Shown here in pieces: positions 37,101-51,384 of a DNA stretch of 64,000 nucleotides. The stretch is from assembly GCA_009103225.1 (NCBI GenBank), contig RHPI01002503.1, positions 885,124 to 949,123 of the forward strand, given 5' to 3'. Made by a program: the position numbers and the translations under genes. Origin of the DNA: Chlorokybus atmophyticus (Eukaryota > Streptophyta > Chlorokybophyceae > Chlorokybales > Chlorokybaceae). The notes beneath the pieces are model-generated. The model ran no database searches. It had not been told where the DNA came from and saw only the letters and a list, made by a program, of their open reading frames with translations. The first letter of the stretch is position 1. Each line of letters opens with the position of its first letter.

Positions 37101-40100
37101 GCGGGTGCGGCCCCGAGGTGAGCGAGACAGTGACGAGCTACGTCGGGACGACGGGTCTTGACGCAGACGCGGGCCATCGTGGACCACACCGATGGACCAC
37201 CCAAGCCTCTCACCGCCCTGTTGAAGACGGGATCACCTTGTTAACAGTCTATCCGTCGCACTATGCATGTGCGCGCATACATACAAACACGCATGCACGC
37301 ATATATCTGGACATGCATTTGCCAACTGGTATGCTCGCGCGCGCACACACACACAGACACACATGCACAAACAGGCAACTGCACACATGTATACAAACTG
37401 TGAGCACACGTGCGCATGCACACACCCATGCGTGCATGCGCACACGCGCATGTGCACATGAATGCATACACCCCGCGCTCATGTGTGCGTCCATGTGCGA
37501 GCATGCGTATGTGCACGAACATATGCTCGCACACGCGTAGACAGAAGAAAACAATATGCGCACATACATGTGAGCACACACCCGCACGTACAGGTAAGCA
37601 CGCAAGCTCTCACTTGCGCATGTACACAAACGAGGCGGATGAACACGTGTCTTACTTGTAGGCTTCCTCCATGTTGCCCGCTGCCAGCTCCACGCTGAAC
37701 GTGAGCAGGCCCTTGCGCGTCGTCTCGTCCACATGCTCCTGCACAACCACGCGACATATGCACTCACATTTCAGAGAGAACCACCGCACTCGCTAATGCC
37801 ACTTACCATGCCGACGAAGTCACGCATTACAGCACGTCGCACGTTGCCGTTGGTAGTGTTGGCACCCTCCGCGTCCACGCGGGTGTGGTAGTAGACATAT
37901 GGCGCTTTGAGGCCCAGGAGGCCCTCGCTGCCGCCGCGAATGCCCTCCACCTGAAGTTGCGCCAGTCTGAGTTGATGTACACGAGTTGATCAACGCGCAC
38001 ACACGCACACGCACATGCGCTCGTGCATGCGCATGCGCACGCACACGCACACGCTCGTGCGCACACACGTGCACGCATACACACGCAATGCTTGTGGCTT
38101 GTAGACCTTGTCCTGCTGAAGGATGCCTTGGTGCGTAGTGGCAAACAGGGTGTAGACAGCACTGGCTTCGGTGTCCACCTAAGCAGCAACATTAGGTGTA
38201 TGTGGCGCATTGGCATGTGTGGACGTGTAGCAGTGTGCGTTGTGCAGCTAAGACTTGTGTGGCTAAAAGCCTGACTCATTGATTGCATCAACAGTGCACA
38301 CCTCCACGTTGGCCTGGCAGGCCAGCAGCTGCGGCTCCTCCTCATCCCAACAGTGCCAATCTGGCACCCGCTTATCACCCCTGCAATACACATGACATCA
38401 ACACGTGCTCACATACGCGCACACGCGCACGCAACACATCAACACACGCAATGGCATTCAATCTGTTGTGTCACACGCACCAGCACCCACCTGAAGTCGT
38501 ACGAGTCGAAAGTGTCCGACTCCACGTCGTACACGATCAATCTGCCGCTTGCGCCAGCGGCGAGGATGCTGACTTTGGTGCCGTTGCCGTTGCAGCGCAC
38601 TGAAGTGATATCCCCCAACGCCTCAGTGCTGTTATTGTTGTTGTTGTTGGTGGTGGTGGTGCTCGGAAGCTGCACCTGTTTCACGCAAGCACACGGTATG
38701 GTTGAGTACCGAAATGTTTGTGCGGTGTTGGTTTGTAGCATGCGGATGTGGTCATGACATGATATGGCAGGCGTACTTTGCGGCCATTGAGAGGCCCGTG
38801 CGGCTTTGCTTCTCGGCCCCCAAGCTTCCACAGACGAACGTACCCACCAGATGTTGCCTGTGGTATGACATTTGCAACAAAGGTAAGACATCAGCAGCAG
38901 TGGCGATAACGACAACCACGTTGTGGGTGTGGGTGTGGGTGTGGGTGCGGGCGCGTGTGTGCTCGTGTTCGCGTGTGTGCATATACCGCTGCCAGGTAGT
39001 TGCCGTTGATGTCAAGCCGAACCACCTTGCCTTCCAGCTCGCTCACCGCAAGCACTTGCTTCACCACACCCTGCCGTGCACATATGCACGTCACATCACC
39101 CACTGACGGCAAATCAAGAACAACACCTGACACAACTGTATGTTGTGTCCACATGCCTGAAAATTGCTAATCTCCACATTGCTCCCCGCAGCCCTGTACA
39201 CCCCATCGGCATGAAGCGCCATAGCCGAGGTGTTGTTACCAATAGCAAACGAGGACACATTCGACCCAACATCACTAGTCTCATCCAACGTGGACACGCG
39301 CGCCACATGTGCTCGCTTCCCGCCCCAGCACAGCACGTGTGTGGCGCAGATGTCCACCCCGGTGGCGGGGAAGGGGAGAGTTAAAGTGGATGGTGAGGGT
39401 AGTTGTTGGGTTGTTGTTGTGATGGTGAACTTGTCGGCGGCGAGTTGGACTGCGGACACGCCCTCGCGCATTCTATGCTGGAGAGTGCAGCCGGTCAGGA
39501 TGGAAGCCGCGTCACCCTCGATCACTGCGCAGAGGAGATTCGCGCCCGAAGCTGCACACACACACGCATGCGCGCATACACGTCCACAGGTGAGGTTGCC
39601 GCGAACACAACACTGCCTCTTACACATCATACTGCTATACGCATTACATAAACCAATGTATCACCGCTTGTGACATACCCCAAGCCAGGGACTTGACTGC
39701 TGATCCAGCTTCCACCGGCGGCAACGCCTGCAACAATGAGAGATAGACTTGTGTCGTAAAGTTGTGTCACTCGCTACCAACGGCGCACGCTCACACTCGC
39801 AACGCAATGTGTACCCGCCACGCGCGCTCGGGGCCTGCTGCATCAGCGCCTGTTCTGTTGTTGTCCAGGACATCATCATCTGTACCATCAAACATGTTGT
39901 TGCTCGCCAAGGATGGCGAGAAGCGCCACATTGCCACGCGGCCCTCCAGCGACCCCGCTGCATAGTTGTTGGGAAAGGTGAGTCACATGTTGTCTCACAC
40001 TCAGCGTGTAGAAGAGTTGTTGTCTCACCTGCTAGAGTGAGGGACTGCGGGTTGAACGCGAGCGTGTAGACTCGGTCACGCGACCTGCCCTCTCCCTCAG

Positions 40101-42204
40101 GCATGTCCAACACAAAGTTCTCCTCCGACTCAACATCGTACGCAAACACCTGTGACAGATGTTGTTGTTATGGTGCACAACAACAACATCCAGCAACAAC
40201 AACAACAAGTCCTCTTACTCTCTGTTGGCCTCGGAATGCGCACGCGACGGTCCCGCTCGACACCCACTCCGCGCTAGTGAGGTCTGTGCCTCCGCTGAGC
40301 TTCACGCGCATGCTGCATGTCCAGCTGTTGTTGTTGCTGTTGGTGGTGTTGGTGTTGGTGGTGGTGGTGGTGGTGATGGCGGCCTCGTGGACGGTGAGGG
40401 TGTTGGTGCGCGTGACGCACGCGACGGCGTTGCGGGCAGGGTGAGGACGTGGAGCCGAGAGGGCCTCTGCGTCCAGCTCGAAGGCCACAATCCTGTGCCC
40501 CTGCGTGTGCATGCGTGTGAGAGGATGTGTGTGCGTGGATACGCGTGTGGACGCGTGTAGGTGGTGTGCTTACATGTGCAAACGCATACATGTGCACCCG
40601 CCTGCGCAAGTGCAAGTGTGTGTGCTGCTGTGTGTCACAAGAGATAACGCGAACCATAGTATTACTCATTGCTCTTACTCTGTCATCTGCTTCGCACACG
40701 TAGAATTTTGTCCCGTCAAACACCGTGTAGAAGAACGGCGGAAACACTGGCAGCCCCGGATCCCTGTCGACACAACATACACACATGATATACGGACACA
40801 TCCTCCCGTGATGTTGGTTGGTAACTTAGAGACAAACAGTCATTCTCACGGTTCCGCCAGCGGTGCCGCATTGTTGGCAATCACCACATGGCCAATCTTC
40901 ACTCCACTCCCTTTCTCCCCGTACTGCGTGATCCCCACGAGCGGCTTCGCTCTCGCCTCGTCGACCTTCCACACACCCACGCCGGCCCCCTCTGTCGTCA
41001 TCGAAGGCGAGCAAGCGGCGGAGACGAAGCGGGCGGAACGGACGTGCCAGGAGAGGGAGGAGACGGGGCCGCGGTGGACGGAACGGTCCTCGGAGTAGCG
41101 GGGGACGGGGGAGGTGGAGGAGTAGCAACCGATGGCGCCTGGGGTGGGGGGGTGTGCGAGTTTCGCGTGTGTGTGCGCGCGTGTGTCAATGGGCATGTGC
41201 GAGCTTGGTTGTGTGGGTGGGAAGGGGGGAGTGTTGTGCGTATAAGCGCATGCGTGGGTGGGTGGGTGCGCGTGTGTCTGTCTGCGCGTGTGCGCTTGCA
41301 TGCGGGTGGGTGGACGGGTTTTGGGGGGGGGGGGGGGGGGGGGGGGGGNNNNNNNNNNNNNNNNNNNNNNNNNNNNNNNNNNNNNNNNNNNNNNNNNNNN
41401 NNNNNNNNNNNNNNNNNNNNNNNNNNNNNNNNNNNNNNNNNNNNNNNNNNNNNNNNNNNNNNNNNNNNNNNNNNNNNNNNNNNNNNNNNNNNNNNNNNNN
41501 NNNNNNNNNNNNNNNNGGGGATGTGTGTAACGTAAGCTGCTTACCGTCCGACCAGCCGATGGCGAGTAGGGGGAGGGAAGGGTGCCATGCCAGTGCTGTG
41601 GCGGTTGCGTTGCCCTTTGAGTTCTTCACTACTGCACTCTGGTCGCTCTCACCCTAAGAAACGTTTATCAGGTTATTATGCACAACCTAGTCTGCACGCA
41701 CTGACGCAAGCCAACACCTTCAACGCGACTTGTTCATCGCCAGCAAAACCGCACACACATGATTGCAGTGGCGCACTCCTTGCACCAGAATACTGGGGGT
41801 CAATATAAGCATCCACAGACGCTCTACATACAGCATACATATGTTGGGTTATTCTGCTGACTTGTAAAGTATCAGCTTGCTTGTACATACAACTGTTACA
41901 GTTAGAAGGTCTCAGCCTGTACATGGTGAAGTGAATTGCTCAGGTCTATGAGACTGCTAGAGTGTGAATGTTGTTCTCCAATCAGCAAATGTAAACTGCT
42001 AGTGGCGCACGCAACTTCGTACACAAATGATTAACATTGCAAATCTCTCACCTCTGCATTAAAAAGCAATACATTCCCCTCCCCCCCCGCGACCGCCAGC
42101 ACCGGGCTGTTTCCCCCCCTCCCCGCCGACCACGCAGCCAATGACGCCCCAGGCACCCCGACCCGAGTGGAGAAGTACACCGCAGCAGCTGCCGCCGACG
42201 CCAT
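34154..42204 (-). CDS. IFT140: IFT140, intraflagellar transport complex A subunit
   Basis: IFT140 is a core IFT-A protein needed for retrograde transport and for import of membrane proteins into cilia. About 20 exons on the minus strand. The N-terminal half is WD-repeat propeller: start [20 protein letters not shown] at 42204, then [72 protein letters not shown], and [20 protein letters not shown]. The C-terminal half is TPR-like: [97 protein letters not shown], and [20 protein letters not shown] then [15 protein letters not shown]. These match IFT140 at the expected order and spacing. The gap at 41349-41516 sits in an intron; WSDG joins AIGCYSS in frame across it. Two exons carry microsatellite-coded Thr/Asn runs. 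It ends with an acidic [11 protein letters not shown] stretch and IANES. Confidence 0.97.
35945..36085. repeat. Alternating TG/CG tract in an IFT140 intron
   Basis: GTGCGTGCGTGTGTGCGTGC-type sequence. Confidence 0.7.
37262..37600. repeat. Long alternating purine-pyrimidine tract in an IFT140 intron
   Basis: About 340 bp almost wholly of CA, TG, CG and TA steps (CGCGCGCGCACACACACACA near 37346). The largest such tract in the window. Confidence 0.8.
37989..38086. repeat. Alternating CA/CG tract in an IFT140 intron
   Basis: Repeated CGCACACACGCACACGCACA units. Confidence 0.75.
38632..38665. repeat. GTT/GTG microsatellite inside an IFT140 exon
   Basis: Translated on the minus strand as a run of Thr followed by Asn ([11 protein letters not shown]) between two propeller strands. 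Confidence 0.85.
40325..40378. repeat. GTT/GTG microsatellite inside an IFT140 exon
   Basis: Translated on the minus strand as [17 protein letters not shown] within the WD region. Confidence 0.85.
41349..41516. other. Assembly gap (N)
   Basis: 168 undetermined bases, immediately right of a G homopolymer at about 41324-41348, within an IFT140 intron. Confidence 1.
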
Positions 42205-42597
42205 CTCGGCCCAGCTGCTGGCCTGGTGGCCTAATGGCCTGATGGCCTGATGGCCTGGTGAGCTTAGCTTTGGCCTGATGCGCGACTGATGACGATGGTA
42301 ATGCGGAACACGCTAACAGTTGAGACCCGAACACGCAACTGATGCTGTATCGCGGTTATGGAGCGTCATACAGGCAAAGTCACGTAACGCTACCTGCGGC
42401 GGTGTACAGGGGTTTGTGGTTAGGGTTTGGTGTGTGTCCAAAACCCTAGCCGCCGCCCTAGGTGAGTCCTTTTGGGCCGTCGCCGCCGTCGGGGCTGGGA
42501 TCGTCGGCATCGTCGGCGGCGGTAGGGAGCGGGCGGAGCGGGGTGGCGTGTACCTGGAAGTAGAGGCGCTGAGCGCCTGGACATCTGATCCGCCACC
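42205..42597. promoter_or_regulatory. Divergent promoter IFT140 / RPS13 with paired telo-boxes
   Basis: 393 bp. A GGCCTGAT-type 8-10 bp tandem repeat lies at about 42221-42257 next to the IFT140 start. An inverted pair of telo-boxes lies at 42420-42449. A GCC-rich block lies at 42480-42535. The RPS13 start has a GCCACCATGG context. Confidence 0.65.
42420..42449. promoter_or_regulatory. Inverted telo-box pair
   Basis: TTAGGGTTTGG at 42420-42430 faces CCAAAACCCTAG at 42438-42449 across a 7-nt spacer, forming an imperfect hairpin. Telo-boxes are common in plant ribosomal-protein promoters. Confidence 0.6.
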
Positions 42598-43877
<1,280 letters not shown>

Positions 43878-45254
43878 ATTTGTTATGGACGATCATATTC
43901 TGTGAAATGCAATGTGCTCATCTGGTCCGATACCTGCTTTGAGAGCTTATGTTTGCAAGTACGTGCAATGGCATTGATAGCTTCTTGGATGGTGGTTGTA
44001 GCTTGGCCCATTGCACCTCCCTCATTCCCCATGCAGATTGACGTAGCGTGCGTTATGGTAGTTGGGTCATGTGCAGTGTTCAGCTTACATGTTGATATGC
44101 AGCACTTGTAGGTGGGAGTAGGGCTACGAAGTTAGCACAAGCGCAAGCACATACAATGCGATGTGCAACTCCGCATGCATAGGACGTGCAACCATCAAGC
44201 ATGCTGAACGGAGTAGAAACGTTTGACACTGGCAGACCTTGCAACGTGCTGATAATTGTAGCACCTGTGACGCCAAACATCGCTTGATGTCATGAAGTCC
44301 GCTCGTGAGCACAAGCAATGATAAGGAAGTGTCATCATACCATGTTTACGTCAGTCTCTGCGGAGCTATTGATACCACTTGCATCAACATATATGAAACT
44401 AGTATGCACGGAAGTAAGCCCATGGCAGCAACACCTATCAGTGCAGTTGCATTACAAACAAGACACTCTGCAGGTGACGCCGGTTGATCCTCTCTGGCTG
44501 CCCGCGCAACTGCTGGTGTAGAGTGTAAACATGGTATGTGCCCATTCCTGCATACTGTGTTGATGTGCTGTTGCTTTTTTACACTTTGCTTGTGACTAAT
44601 TCAGCATACGATCTTTTGTGCACTTGCACTTGCATTCACGTAGAGTAGAGTAGAGTAGCGCCCCTGTAGGCTGGAGGTGATGTTGTGTACAAAAGATGAA
44701 GTGCTGATAAAGTGTAAAGTGGAGATCTGTGGGTGTTTTGTTTGTGCGCTTGGAAGAGTGTGTCATCATAAATCTACACCCTTCACACCTGCTGCTGCGG
44801 TAACTGTACAATGTGGCACAGTGCTAGCCCCCACAGTGCATTGCTTGGCAGCATAGGCTTTGACAGCAATGCTTTCCTCAGTTGTTGGTTGACGCAGCCA
44901 GTCGCGTAGGAGGCCTCAGTGAGGACATACTTTTACCAGAATAGCATAAACCTACCTCGAGAGAGTACCAGCAAGGGAACTAGGCGCATGCAAAAACACA
45001 AATATTACATTTGCAAACCAGGGATTTTCGTTTTGGGATTCGACTGCGAGGGTCAACATGCCTACGGTACAGTGCAAAATCAATGCCAATGCTCTACTTA
45101 CAATGCTATTAACAAAAGCAAACAACATTGCAACCCGCTAACGGTGCAGCCACGAGGCAAACTGGACAGTATATACAGACTCGATACGCATGCAGGGCCA
45201 ACACTACGGAGGTAGTACACCACTCCCTTGTTGCGGTGTGCGCCTGACCAGCCC
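43878..45254. other. Convergent 3' spacer, no gene seen
   Basis: 1.4 kb between RPS13 and the CUE protein. A short GTAGA tandem (about 44639-44657) is the only repeat noted. Confidence 0.5.
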
Positions 45255-47987
45255 TCACGCGTTTGAGTAAGCTGAAGCGTAGGATGCAGATCCGGAACGA
45301 GGGTTGATGGCAAGCCAACCGTCATCTGCAGCCGTAAGAGAGGTATCCTCGTCACTACTTGCGCCACTGTAGCCATCATCACGCATGGCAGGCGGGAAGG
45401 CGTGATGTGGGGCTCTAGTTGAAGACTCGGGGTTGCTCCGAAGCGAAAATGTGTAAGCTGGAGGGGCAATGTGTGCTGTTGATGCAGGCGAGCTGGGTGG
45501 TGACGGTGTGCGCGAGGTCTGACTGGCAACTGGTGTTACAGGTGCGCCTGTTGTCACTTGAAGGGCAGGCGAAGGTGTACGCGGCTGCATTACCGCCGGG
45601 ACCAGCACAGCGTCCAAGGCTGCTTCAATCGAGCTGGCGGGCAGAGCTGTTTGTGAGGCGCTTAAAGGTTGCACCAGCTCTGATGTCTGTATCCAATCCG
45701 AGCGGGATAAGTTGGCCAGTGACTGCGACATGGAGCTTCGTGCCAGTGGCTCAGGCGACTCAACTTGTTCTTTCAGAAGAAGAACGTCCTCCTCCAACAC
45801 AGCAATCTCACCCCTGCAAGGCCGACAAGTTGAGCAAGGCAGGGCGCAGACGGACCCCAGCTTACAAGCACCAAGTCGTAATAAAACCCCAGCTCACCAT
45901 ATGGCATCTAGCGCACAAGCACGGTCCACCAAAGCCTCGCGGAGCTGTCTCGCAAGTTGTCATATCAGCGCAAGCACAACAGATGCAGGCACAGAGCCCT
46001 CCAGCAAGGTTGCAGCAAAAACAATCGACTAAGCCTGTTGTACTTATAAGTACCTCGGAGCAACGAGAAGACTCTGCCGACAGGCGTGAGCCGACCTGCT
46101 GGGCTTCCTCAATAGATGCTTTGGCCTGCTGAATCATGGCTTCATTTGCAGCTTCAGTGGCCACACGGGCCGCCACTGCTGCATCACGGGTAGTCACAGC
46201 AGCCTGCAAGCGCTTTTCCAAGGCACCGCGCAACTGCAGGTGCACAGTGAGTTGGATGTTGGTTTGCATAATTCAACCACAGAGAATGCGTCTGCAATAC
46301 CAGTTTGTTGCCAGATGAGCCGGTTTGTGCTGACTATGTACAGCAGTATTACACGCACCTCAGCAAGAGACTTCTCCGCAGCATCACGTCGAGCTTTGGC
46401 CTGTTTGTGGCGTGCAGAAAGCTCCTTCGCTTCCGCAGAGAGCACTGCATGCTCAGCCCGCAGCTCAGCCGACAGCTGCATAAACCAAGGGTTTACTGCT
46501 GACAACCAATGCCAAGCTAGAACAGCACGTGCTCGCATGCGCATAGGCAGCAGAGAGGTGCAGCATGTGCTAGTGACTGCGCACGTGTAAACCATACCTG
46601 CTCATTGGCCTCGCTAAGCTCAGCTGCCATGCGGTTCAGCTGCGAGAGCTCAGGCTGTCGTGCAACCTCAGCAGCGTTTGCAGCTGCCATAGCAGCACCA
46701 GCCTCCTCCTCGGCATTTGCCACCTCATTGCGCTTGCTGTGACACTCATGGGTCTCCCGCCGCAAGGCTTCCTGATATGGGATACTGCACTCAGCACTAC
46801 AAGTGCGCAACCACCAGGACAGTTAGAGATCTAGTCCAAACTCTACCTTTTGCGCAGCTGCTTCATTCATCATTGTGTCAATGGTGTCGAGAGACAGCTG
46901 CTGTAGCACTTGGCTGGCACTGAAGGATGCGCTTTGATCCGTCTCAGAATATGCTTGCTTGGTAGCCTTTCCCTCCATTGAGGCATCTGTGCAGCACGCA
47001 CATTTTAGCTACCAAACAAGAGACACGCGCAACCCAACCGCACGCATTAACAAAATTTCACAGTGCGGTGCCATTAACAGATCAGAAAATCTCGCCTGAG
47101 AAAAGCATACCCATGTGCGTGTGGAAGGCGTTCATGTCCGACACGAAGGAAGCAGACTGACTGGAAGCGGATGACATTGACTGTACAGGCGTTGACACGT
47201 AGGGAGGAAGCGACGTTGTTGAGCTTGCGGGCAGTGAACTTCCAGCATACTGATAGCCATACTGTGTTGAAGGCGCGTACTGAGATGTTGTCGCATGCTG
47301 GTATGCAGAGCTTTGACCCTGTGTTTGCCACTGAGGCAGCTCTGCAGGCTCGGGCATAACAGACTCAACACCCAACTGCAGCAGATCATAACTGGAGCCC
47401 GTGCCAGGCCGATCAGAGTAAGCAGCCTGCTGGTCGTAGTGCTCTACAGGAGTTCCAAAGTGGTTGAACTGCTGTTGCTGTTGCTGATAGTGTTGGGCGG
47501 TGTCTTCTGCTGGCTCTAACACCACATTTGACAGCGTCTGCTGCGGTGGTGGGGATGCCGGAATCAGGTGAGTTGCAATGTAGTCCGCTGCACGCTGCAC
47601 GTCCATGGAATGGTATTCCAAGACTCCAGCTAGCACACGCTCATTGACCTGTCAGTAGGCAGGTTCAAGGCCAGTCGTGACTAGCTGCAGTAAGGCTTGA
47701 CAACAAAAGCACTGCTGCGTGCCAATATCCTCTCGTAGTAAAGCGACAAACGATTACCCAAACAAGCTGGGCCATGTAAGGCAAGGTCACATCATGCACA
47801 TCACGCCGACGAAGTGGCATGCAACACGGACAGAATTGTACTGTTAAGCACGGCATCAAAGGTGCACACGCAACTTCTCAAGCTCAGCGTATAAGTCAAC
47901 AGCGGAAGTCTCGTGGCTGAATGAGCCTAAGCGCACCTGCGGGAAGATGGCACGCAGATGGTCGAATGACTCCTTGGCGCTCAGCAT
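45255..47987 (-). CDS. CUE-domain coiled-coil protein
   Basis: CUE domains bind mono-ubiquitin. The model starts at 47987 with MLSAKESFDHLRAIFPQ, joined to VNERVLAGVLEYHSMDVQRA then ADYIATHLIP; together these make one CUE domain at residues 4-45 with the usual FP and L-L features. A Gln/Ser/Tyr-rich linker follows (QQQQQFNHFG, SSTTSLPPYVSTPVQSMSSA). Then come four exons of heptad-rich, Ala/Glu-rich coiled coil (LSAELRAEHAVLSAEAKELS, LRGALEKRLQAAVTTRDAAV), and a Ser/Pro-rich tail ending SYASAYSNA. About 560 residues. Plant genomes encode CUE proteins with long coiled coils, but I cannot assign an orthologue. An in-frame upstream ATG near 48100 would add a hydrophobic N-terminus (LVLKGVVGVGAVASVAVL). 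I prefer the short start because the CUE domain begins at once. Confidence 0.75.
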
Positions 47988-48629
47988 TGTAACTCTTCTG
48001 TAGCGTGCCCTGTCGGACAAGCTGGCAGCAGCAGACAGCACCGCAACAGAAGCAACCGCCCCAACACCCACCACTCCTTTGAGCACAAGGAAGGGCAACA
48101 TCAATCAAAAGCAGCTTGGGCCATAGGCAAAACCGGGCTTCCTCCAACAAAGGAGCCTTCAACAAAGTGAAACCAGCTGAACCACACGGCGCTTCTCAGC
48201 CGAAGGCCTCACCGTCGCTCCGAACAACGCCGCTAAAGACGACAACACGCAGGGTGACAAGCGAACTGCAGGTAAGCAGAGGCTGCCTTTTGGCAATTGC
48301 TGTGTGGCAGTAAGCACAAGCCTGCACGCTGTGCCGCCGGGGCACAAGTCGCGGCAGGGCATCTGAGCTTAGTTGGCACGTTTTTCGCATTCACTCGTCG
48401 ATATAGGCGATAGGAGAGTGTGATATAGCGCAGCAGCCGGATATCGACGACAGTTAGGGTTTGGACTCGCTGCAGCGGCGGCAGCGGCGGTGGCAGCGGT
48501 GGTGGACGGGGACAGGCCAGCGGACGGGAAGGAGCAGGGAGGCCAGGGCAGAAGAGAATTCTGTGTGTTCTTCCTGCTTGCACTTGGTTGAGGGCTTTCT
48601 AGTGGGTTGCAGCCTTGGGGGCAGCCAGG
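47988..48629. promoter_or_regulatory. Divergent promoter CUE protein / MYST acetyltransferase
   Basis: 642 bp between start codons. A telo-box TTAGGGTTT lies at 48454-48462, followed by a GGCAGCGGTGG-type run. Confidence 0.55.
48454..48462 (+). promoter_or_regulatory. Telo-box upstream of the MYST gene
   Basis: TTAGGGTTT, 168 bp upstream of the start codon. Confidence 0.5.
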
Positions 48630-50607
<1,978 letters not shown>

Positions 50608-51384
50608 ATGCTGTTGCTCTCTCAATGTATAACCTCGTGCATCTGTAACTATATTGTAATATACAAACCCCCATCATAACTGATATTACTACGTGTTTGC
50701 ATCTGCTTGGTGCTTGGTCCCTGCTGTTTCACAGCATTAGTCCATGTTAGCGTGTGCTGGTACTCACACATGTGCTGCACTTATATGACATAAGTATTGA
50801 TGTTACGTATTCAACGTGGCACTATTTGCGTTAGTCGTTAGCCAGTGGTGAACATAGACGGCACTACATATTTCTGGTTTGTACAGTTATGTTTGCTGGG
50901 ATGCGCTGTGCTTAATCTGCGAGATAATCTGTGACCTTGTCTATTGCATGGGGCTGTAAACTCTAGCCTGGTGAGATACATTTCCTATCTTCACCCAACT
51001 TGTCAACCCGGGCCTAACAAATACACAACCAGGAGGGCAGTACTTCATGTACATCAGTGTTTAGAGTTTATAAAAATTCATTAGTACCTTGCATTTAACT
51101 TTGCAAAGCACATGCCATTGGTGGAACAGCTGTGTCATGCAACACTTCTCGCCGCACAGGATGCCCAACTCATTGTGCCCATCAACTGCAAGTGTCAACA
51201 CCCTTTACGCAGACAACCTGCACAGCACTCTCGCCTTTGTGCCAGCACTTCAGCGCAAAAGTTATACACAGCTTATATAACATGTTTTACCTACTCAACC
51301 CGCTTCACCACCATGTCATATATACACCAATTACAACAACCCAACATTACCCCCCTCACCCGCATACTACACACAAGTACACGC
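50608..51384. other. Convergent 3' spacer, no gene seen
   Basis: 3' flanks of the MYST gene and the next minus-strand gene. No repeat or RNA gene noticed. Confidence 0.5.

Noticed and set aside
40888-41535. Long Gly-rich frames crossing the N gap
   Set aside because: They are created by the N run and poly-G and lie opposite IFT140 exons.
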